Shown in pieces: positions 6,891-8,044 of a DNA stretch of 8,044 nt (position 1 is the stretch's first letter; each line of letters opens with the position of its first letter). Origin of the DNA: an uncultured Rhodocyclaceae bacterium (GTDB lineage: Bacteria > Pseudomonadota > Gammaproteobacteria > Burkholderiales > Rhodocyclaceae); assembly GCA_903950295.1 (NCBI GenBank), contig CAJBAP010000217.1:1-8044 (forward strand), given 5' to 3'. Position numbers and translations under genes: made by a program. The notes under the pieces are model-generated. The model did no database searches, had not been told where the DNA came from, and was given only the letters and a program-made list of their open reading frames with translations.

Positions 6891-7691
6891 ATGCCCGTTT
6901 TCATTTTGCGCCGCCTGGCCGCGCTTGCCATCACCACCACCGTCATGCTGGTTTCCTCTCTCGCCTTTGCCCAGGCGGGCAAGCCGGAACTCCTGCTCTA
7001 CTGCGGTATCACCATGGTGCGGCCGATGACCGAGATCGCCAGCGCTTTCGAGAAGCGCGAGAACGTCAAGCTCGCCATCGCCCAGGGTGGCTCGGAGGAT
7101 CTCTATCAATCGGCGAAGAAAAGTGGCGTCGGCGATTGGTATCTGCCGGGTGAACCCAGCTATCGCGACAAGCATCTTGCCGAGGGGCTATTCGGCGAGC
7201 ACGCGGTCATCGGCTACAACCAGATGGCCATGGTGGTCCAGAAGGGCAATCCGAAACAGGTGAAGCCCGACCCGCGCGAGATGCTGCGCAAGGATCTGGT
7301 CACCGTCATCGGTAACGCCGAATCGGGTAGCGTCGGCCAGGAAGCCAAGCGCATCCTCGACGAACTGGGCATTTATCCCCGGGCAGTGAAGGTCGCCGCT
7401 TTTCTTGCCTCCGACTCGCGCAGCCTGATGAACGCCATGCGCAAGGGCGAAGCCGACGTCACGCTGAGCTGGCGCGCCACGGGTTATTTTGCCGACAACG
7501 CCGCCAAGCTCGACGTCATCGACCTCGACCGCAAGCTGGCGAAGCCCCAGTCCCTGCTTCTGATCCAGCTGAAAAGCACGAAGTACCCCGATCTGGCGCA
7601 GCGCTTCCTGAGCTTTGCCGCTGGAGAAGAGGGGCAATCCATCTTCCGCAAGCATGGCTTCCTCGACAACAAGATCACTCCGGGCAAATAA
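6891..7691 (+). CDS. Periplasmic substrate-binding protein, ModA-like (SBP_bac_11 type)
   Basis: This 266-residue protein has a Sec signal peptide: two arginines at 7-8, a hydrophobic core at about 9-24, and cleavage near AFA-Q (27/28). The mature part follows the molybdate-type binding protein plan: LLLYCGITMVRPMTEIASAF (34-53), QGGSEDLYQSAKKSG (65-79), GDWYLPGEPSY (81-91), MAMVVQKGNPK (112-122), NAMRKGEADVTLSW (181-194) and FLSFAAGEEGQSIFRKHGF (239-257). It is therefore probably a two-lobed periplasmic ligand binder. The ligand loop (CGITMVRP) differs from the serine-rich loop of true ModA, so molybdate should not be assumed. C38 is the only cysteine and is too far from the signal peptide to be a lipobox. 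No ModB/ModC-like gene follows; instead a membrane protein starts 15 bases downstream. A sensory rather than transport role is inferred. Confidence 0.82.
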   Translation: MPVFILRRLAALAITTTVMLVSSLAFAQAGKPELLLYCGITMVRPMTEIASAFEKRENVKLAIAQGGSEDLYQSAKKSGVGDWYLPGEPSYRDKHLAEGLFGEHAVIGYNQMAMVVQKGNPKQVKPDPREMLRKDLVTVIGNAESGSVGQEAKRILDELGIYPRAVKVAAFLASDSRSLMNAMRKGEADVTLSWRATGYFADNAAKLDVIDLDRKLAKPQSLLLIQLKSTKYPDLAQRFLSFAAGEEGQSIFRKHGFLDNKITPGK

Positions 7692-7706
7692 GCCGGCAGC
7701 CTGGCC

Positions 7707-8044
7707 ATGAAAATCTCCGCGCGCCCGGCCAACACGCCGGCCCATCCTTCGATCAACTGGTTGATGGGCGTGGCGATCGCCTGCCTGCTGGGGGTGATAG
7801 GCCTCGAAATGGTTTTCGACAACCTGCGGGCAGAACTGCGGAAGAAAAGCGCCAACGAACGGGCGCGCCTCTTTGTTGGCGAAGAGATCGTGCACGGCAT
7901 CAACGTCATCGAGAAAGATTTGTACCTGATGGCGGCAAGCTCCAATCCCGCCGGACTCAAGCGCGTCAACCGTTCTATCGAGGTGCGGCTGACAAAGCTT
8001 CGCGGCGACCTGAATGTGCTCAAGCAGGGTGGTACCGTCAGACG
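7707..8044 (+). CDS. Membrane protein with N-terminal TM helix, probable sensor/receptor (partial)
   Basis: An open frame from the ATG at 7707 runs without a stop to the right edge (112 complete codons). The N terminus is short and polar with positive residues, then one strongly hydrophobic helix at about 17-37 (WLMGVAIACLLGVIGLEMVF). After it comes a charged, amphipathic helical stretch (NLRAELRKKSANERARLF, then IEKDLYLM and RSIEVRLTKLRGDLNVL), as in the periplasmic helical-bundle input domains of histidine kinases, chemoreceptors and GGDEF proteins. By topology this part should be periplasmic, with a second membrane helix and an output domain beyond the window. The start lies 15 bases after the binding-protein stop, suggesting an operon, although the ribosome binding site is weak; a downstream TTG (7761) is a less likely start. 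Without the C-terminal part the output type cannot be named. Confidence 0.7.
   Translation, partial: MKISARPANTPAHPSINWLMGVAIACLLGVIGLEMVFDNLRAELRKKSANERARLFVGEEIVHGINVIEKDLYLMAASSNPAGLKRVNRSIEVRLTKLRGDLNVLKQGGTVR

Noticed and set aside
6990..7010. Lipobox reading of the single cysteine C38 in the binding protein
   Set aside because: The cysteine lies about ten residues beyond the signal peptide cleavage site, in the first beta strand region, so lipoprotein processing there is unlikely.

Overview
The window looks like an ordinary chromosomal segment of a GC-rich betaproteobacterium. Rhodocyclales-type genera (Dechloromonas, Azospira, Azoarcus and relatives) are my best guess, from protein style and gene mix only. 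It is densely coding, has no gap above 80 bases, and shows no RNA genes, mobile elements, CRISPR arrays or notable repeats. It holds eight genes, two of them cut by the window edges.

Left block (1-4132). At the left edge a minus-strand gene enters with its first ~51 codons: a signal peptide, then a start resembling a soluble lytic transglycosylase. Divergent from it, on the plus strand, are 5-formyltetrahydrofolate cyclo-ligase (210-839), an HDOD-domain protein whose N-terminal half may be a decayed EAL domain (891-2072), and a PAS-PAS-GGDEF-EAL cyclic-di-GMP enzyme (2072-4132). The HDOD stop and the GGDEF-EAL start share one base (TAATG), so the two are probably translationally coupled and work in one signalling pathway.

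Middle block (4169-6813, minus strand). Biosynthetic threonine deaminase ilvA is followed by a MalY/PatB-type PLP C-S lyase/aminotransferase, joined by an ATGA overlap. Both are PLP enzymes; IlvA releases ammonia and a 2-oxoacid, and the second probably does too. The pair ties isoleucine precursor supply to sulfur amino acid metabolism. It converges on the GGDEF-EAL gene with only 36 bases between stops.

Right block (6891-8044, plus strand, divergent from ilvA). A secreted ModA-like periplasmic binding protein is followed 15 bases later by a membrane protein with one N-terminal transmembrane helix and a helical, probably periplasmic, segment; it runs off the window. No permease or ATPase is visible. 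The pair looks more like a ligand-sensing module (binding protein plus membrane receptor, perhaps a histidine kinase or cyclic-di-GMP enzyme) than a transporter. This is the most promising lead, but its decisive half is outside the window.
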